17,223 bases of DNA from VBAS01 sp964444975 (GTDB lineage: Bacteria > Bacteroidota > Bacteroidia > Chitinophagales > Chitinophagaceae), in assembly GCA_964444975.1 (NCBI GenBank), contig CAYUJD010000082.1, positions 1 through 17,223 on the forward strand. Direction: 5' to 3'. The notes beneath the pieces were generated by a model, which was given only the letters and a program-made list of their open reading frames with translations, was not told the DNA's origin and did not search any database. Each line of letters starts with the position of its first letter. Position 1 is the stretch's first letter. A program made the translations under genes and the position numbers. This document shows positions 14,261-17,223 of this stretch, one piece after another.

Positions 14261-15988
14261 ATGAGCACTCGACTACTTTTCCCGTTTCTGTTATTCTGCA
14301 ATTTACTTTGTGCCCAAACCATCAGCACCCGGTTTGAACAAAGCGGCGGCACGCAAACACCAACCTATTTTGAAATCATTGACTGGTGGAAAAAGCTGGA
14401 TGAAAAAAGCGGCAAAGTGAAACTGCTCACCATGGGCATGAGCGACGCCGGTTATCCGCTGCATCTTGCAGTAGTGGCCGAAAACGGGGATTATAATTTT
14501 GACAACATCCGGAAAAACAACAAAAGAGTGATGCTAGTCATGAACGGCATCCACCCCGGCGAACCGGATGGCATTGATGCAAGCATGCTGCTGGCAAGAG
14601 ATATTGTTATTAATAAAATAAAGTTGCCGGATAACATAGTGCTTGCCATCATCCCGGTTTATAATATCGGTGGTTGCCTGAACCGCAGCGCCAACTACCG
14701 GGTTGACCAGAACGGTCCGGAAGAATTCGGATTCCGCGGCAACAGCCAGAACCTGGACCTGAACCGTGACTTTATCAAATGCGATTCGAAAGAAGCAAAA
14801 TCATTTGCAGAAATTTTTCACCTCACCGGCCCGGATGTTTTTCTTGACAACCATGTAAGCAACGGCGCCGACTACCAGCACGTGATGACGCTGATCTGCA
14901 CCCAACACAACAAGCTGGGTGGTGTAATGGGTGATTTTATGAATAGAAAATTTGAGCCCGGCATTTATGCCGGCATGAAAGAAAAAGGGTATGATCTGAT
15001 CCCTTATGTAAATTCTTTTGGCGATACACCCGATAGCGGATGGCCCGAATTTTTTGAAAGTCCCCGCTACAGCAGCGGCTATGCGGCGCTCTGGCATACA
15101 TTTTCATTTGTAGCCGAAACCCACATGCTGAAACCGTACGAGCTGCGGGTAAAAGCCACTTACGAACTCATGAAATCTTTTATTGATTTTACTTCTAAAA
15201 ACAGCGCCGTCATCAAACATCTGAGGGAACAGACAAAGCAGTCGGTAAAAACACAAACCGAATTTCCCATCAGCTGGGCGCTGGACCGTTCGCAGTTTGA
15301 TAAAAGAATTTACAAAGGATATACAGCCGGCCGCAAGCCCAGTGATGTTTCCGGCCTGCCAAGATTGTATTACGACCGCAGCAAGCCATACGAAAAAGAA
15401 ATTCCTTTTTATAATGTATATAAACCATCGGTTTTTATTCAGAAGCCAAAGGCCTACATCATTCCGCAGGGCTGGTGGCGGGTGATTGACTTGCTGAAGG
15501 CAAACAGGGTGCAAATGATGCCGCTGAAAAAAGATACAACGATCGAAGTGGAAGTGTACCGCATTGATGATTATAAAACAGCGCCCCGCCAGTATGAAAT
15601 GCACCACATCAACAGCGATGTGAAGACAAGTGTGACTGTAAAAAAGATGTTCTTTAAAAGAGGCGATTATTATGTTCCGATGAACCAGGTGGCCAATCGA
15701 TTTTTAATTGAAACATTAGAGCCAACAGCAGCTGATTCATATTTCGCCTGGAATTTCTTTGATGCAATACTCGGACAAAAGGAAGGTTTTTCCGGCTATG
15801 CTTTTGAAGATATTGCTGCAGACTATCTGAAAAACAACACTGATTTAAAAAATAAGCTAGACCAAAAACGAGCTGCTGATTCATCTTTTGCAAAAAATGC
15901 AAGAGCTCAATTGAATTTTGTTTATGAAAACTCACCCTGGTATGAGCCGGCTTATTTGCACTACCCCGTATTCAAAGTTTTGAAATAA
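14261..15988 (+). CDS. Exported M14-family zinc carboxypeptidase
   Basis: This 575-residue peptidase probably trims C-terminal residues from peptides outside the cytoplasm. A signal peptide (1-18, LLFPFLLFCNLLCAQ) is likely cut before Gln19; LLC lacks a small residue before Cys and is not a proper lipobox. The M14 zinc site is HPGE (His98, Glu101) plus His198 in FLDNHVSNG. The substrate-binding Arg169 is in NLDLNRDF and the catalytic Glu286 in FSFVAETHML. The region beyond ~330 is a long C-terminal extension with mixed alpha/beta character (YIIPQGWWRVIDLLKAN, RGDYYVPMNQ); similar extensions occur in other Bacteroidota M14 proteins. There is no T9SS tail, so the protein probably stays periplasmic or leaves by another route. 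Its 3' end overlaps the convergent MFS gene by 17 bp. Confidence 0.93.
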   Translation: MSTRLLFPFLLFCNLLCAQTISTRFEQSGGTQTPTYFEIIDWWKKLDEKSGKVKLLTMGMSDAGYPLHLAVVAENGDYNFDNIRKNNKRVMLVMNGIHPGEPDGIDASMLLARDIVINKIKLPDNIVLAIIPVYNIGGCLNRSANYRVDQNGPEEFGFRGNSQNLDLNRDFIKCDSKEAKSFAEIFHLTGPDVFLDNHVSNGADYQHVMTLICTQHNKLGGVMGDFMNRKFEPGIYAGMKEKGYDLIPYVNSFGDTPDSGWPEFFESPRYSSGYAALWHTFSFVAETHMLKPYELRVKATYELMKSFIDFTSKNSAVIKHLREQTKQSVKTQTEFPISWALDRSQFDKRIYKGYTAGRKPSDVSGLPRLYYDRSKPYEKEIPFYNVYKPSVFIQKPKAYIIPQGWWRVIDLLKANRVQMMPLKKDTTIEVEVYRIDDYKTAPRQYEMHHINSDVKTSVTVKKMFFKRGDYYVPMNQVANRFLIETLEPTAADSYFAWNFFDAILGQKEGFSGYAFEDIAADYLKNNTDLKNKLDQKRAADSSFAKNARAQLNFVYENSPWYEPAYLHYPVFKVLK

Positions 15989-17192
15989 CTACAGTTTTTT
16001 TATCCATCCCTGAAAACAGGTAACGTCCTAATAAAAGCCCCAGCAATAAAACAAGAATAGATAGATAACCAACCCACTCATAACGTTGGAGCCTCCCGGT
16101 GTTGTCTTTGGTAACTATAAATCCGGCCAGAAACGAAGCCAATGCAGTGCCCAGTTGCTGCACGCTGCTGTTGAAGGTCATAAAGCTTCCCCTTTGTTCT
16201 GCTATCACCACGTTGCTTATCATGGCCTGGGCTGTAACGGCACGGCCGGTAGCTACCACAAACCAGGTGGCAAAAAATACAAGCACGATGGAAAAAGGAA
16301 GCACGGGTAAATTGGTGATGAGCCACACCATCGCAAATGAAAATAAAACTGACCATGTGAACACACGCAGCTTTCCTGCTTTATCTGAAAAACGCCCCAG
16401 TATGAATGCAGCAAAAAATGAAGCAATGCCGCCCACCAGGTAAATCATCGGCGTCAGGTCTCTTGAATAATTTTTATTGAACTCAAGATAAGGATTGATA
16501 AAAGGGATAATCAAAAAATGACCCATCATTATCAGGGCCGAAAACAAAAGTGCCAATCGTTGTTCACGGCTTTGCATCACATTCAGCAATACCTGGAAAC
16601 GGTGTACCCCGGCAGCTTTCTCTGTCACATGCTCCTTCATTTCCGGAATAAATTTTATTACCAGCCCAACTATTACAATACCGAGCAGGCCGACAAAAAT
16701 AAACGGCGCATGCCAGCTGAAAATATTGGAGAGATACAGGGCGAAGGGAACACCGATAGTGGAAGCAATGGCAAACGAACTCATCACGGCGCCCATGGCA
16801 GCGCCTCTTCTTTCATAGCCGAACAAATCGGCCACAATGGATAACACCTGGGCGCCGATCAATCCGCCAAAGAGTCCCGTTAAAATTCTTGCCGCTAAAA
16901 GTGAACCGTAAGTAGGGGCAAAACCGCAGGCCAGCGTGCCGGTAAGAAAACCAATATAAGCCAGTATTAAAATTTTTTTCCTGTCGTACCGGTCCACAAA
17001 AAACGCAGCGGCAAACCCCGATAAAAATGCCGTGACAGGGTAAGCCCCCACCAGGAAACTGAATTGTTTTGGTGAAATGTGAAAGAAAGGCATCAGGTAG
17101 TTGCCCAGCGGCATCATAATCATGAAATCAAGAATATGGGTGAAATTAACAGACGCCAGCAGGAAGATGACCAGCCTTTCTTTTTTACTCAT
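15972..17192 (-). CDS. MFS transporter (AraJ/drug-efflux-like), copy 2
   Basis: This 406-residue, twelve-span inner-membrane exporter is paralogous to the protein at 943-2151. Shared landmarks are LDFMIMMPLGNYLMPFF in TM1, motif A SGFAAAFFVDRYDRKK, SNIFSWHAPFI, the central IMMGHFLIIPFINPYLEFNK and the C-terminal EWVGYLSILVLLLGLLLGR. It is two residues shorter in the LPVLPF loop and has a longer C-terminal tail (KKTVVISKL). I place the start at the ATG at 17192 (MSKKERL), which matches copy 1; a TTG at 17210 would add six residues. Composition is GC-richer than copy 1 and similar to the neighbouring core genes, suggesting that this is the resident copy. The substrate is unknown. The promoter would lie at or beyond the window edge. 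Confidence 0.93.
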   Translation of the reverse strand: MSKKERLVIFLLASVNFTHILDFMIMMPLGNYLMPFFHISPKQFSFLVGAYPVTAFLSGFAAAFFVDRYDRKKILILAYIGFLTGTLACGFAPTYGSLLAARILTGLFGGLIGAQVLSIVADLFGYERRGAAMGAVMSSFAIASTIGVPFALYLSNIFSWHAPFIFVGLLGIVIVGLVIKFIPEMKEHVTEKAAGVHRFQVLLNVMQSREQRLALLFSALIMMGHFLIIPFINPYLEFNKNYSRDLTPMIYLVGGIASFFAAFILGRFSDKAGKLRVFTWSVLFSFAMVWLITNLPVLPFSIVLVFFATWFVVATGRAVTAQAMISNVVIAEQRGSFMTFNSSVQQLGTALASFLAGFIVTKDNTGRLQRYEWVGYLSILVLLLGLLLGRYLFSGMDKKTVVISKL

Positions 17193-17223
17193 AAAATCTT
17201 TAAACAACAAATATCGCTAATGC

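Overview
The window looks like chromosomal DNA of a member of the Bacteroidota, most likely close to the Chitinophagaceae. The reasons are: a subtilase carrying a type IX secretion (T9SS) C-terminal sorting domain; signal peptides ending in the typical A-Q junction; promoters of the TAnnTTTG type; start codons with no clear Shine-Dalgarno sequence; and short GC-rich palindromes and stuttering A/T-rich repeats of the kind common in this phylum. The taxonomic call is an inference; no database search was possible.

Layout. Positions 1-723 hold the end of a ribosomal RNA operon on the + strand: the 3' part of 23S rRNA, a spacer built from two inverted repeat copies, and a complete 5S rRNA with its terminator. 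A second, decayed 5S copy follows at 784-871, with two foreign palindromes in place of normal 5S segments. From about 940 to 3940 comes a visibly AT-richer block: an MFS transporter, a multi-span membrane protein, the broken 5' end of a deiminase-family lipoprotein gene, a GC-rich hairpin at the break, and an unrecognised membrane-anchored protein.

From 4162 the composition becomes GC-richer and the genes look like core genes. They are mnmA (tRNA 2-thiolation); a lipoprotein plus T9SS-exported subtilisin-like protease pair; a convergent RsmB/NOP-type rRNA cytosine methyltransferase; the minus-strand sucA-sucB operon (2-oxoglutarate dehydrogenase E1 and E2); rpsT (ribosomal protein S20), divergent from sucA; an exported M14 zinc carboxypeptidase; and, on the minus strand, a second MFS transporter closely paralogous to the first. 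The two MFS genes lie near opposite ends of the window, in inverted orientation and pointing at each other.

How it fits together. Most of the window is housekeeping: rRNA, tRNA and rRNA modification, a ribosomal protein, and the TCA cycle. Two secreted peptidases suit a polymer- or protein-degrading lifestyle. I found no defence system, CRISPR array, prophage or complete insertion sequence. The most unusual signal is the spread of small palindromic and stuttering repeats into places that normally resist insertion: the 23S-5S spacer, a 5S gene copy, the coding frame of the rRNA methyltransferase, the last codons of mnmA, and the leader and spacer of the sucAB operon.
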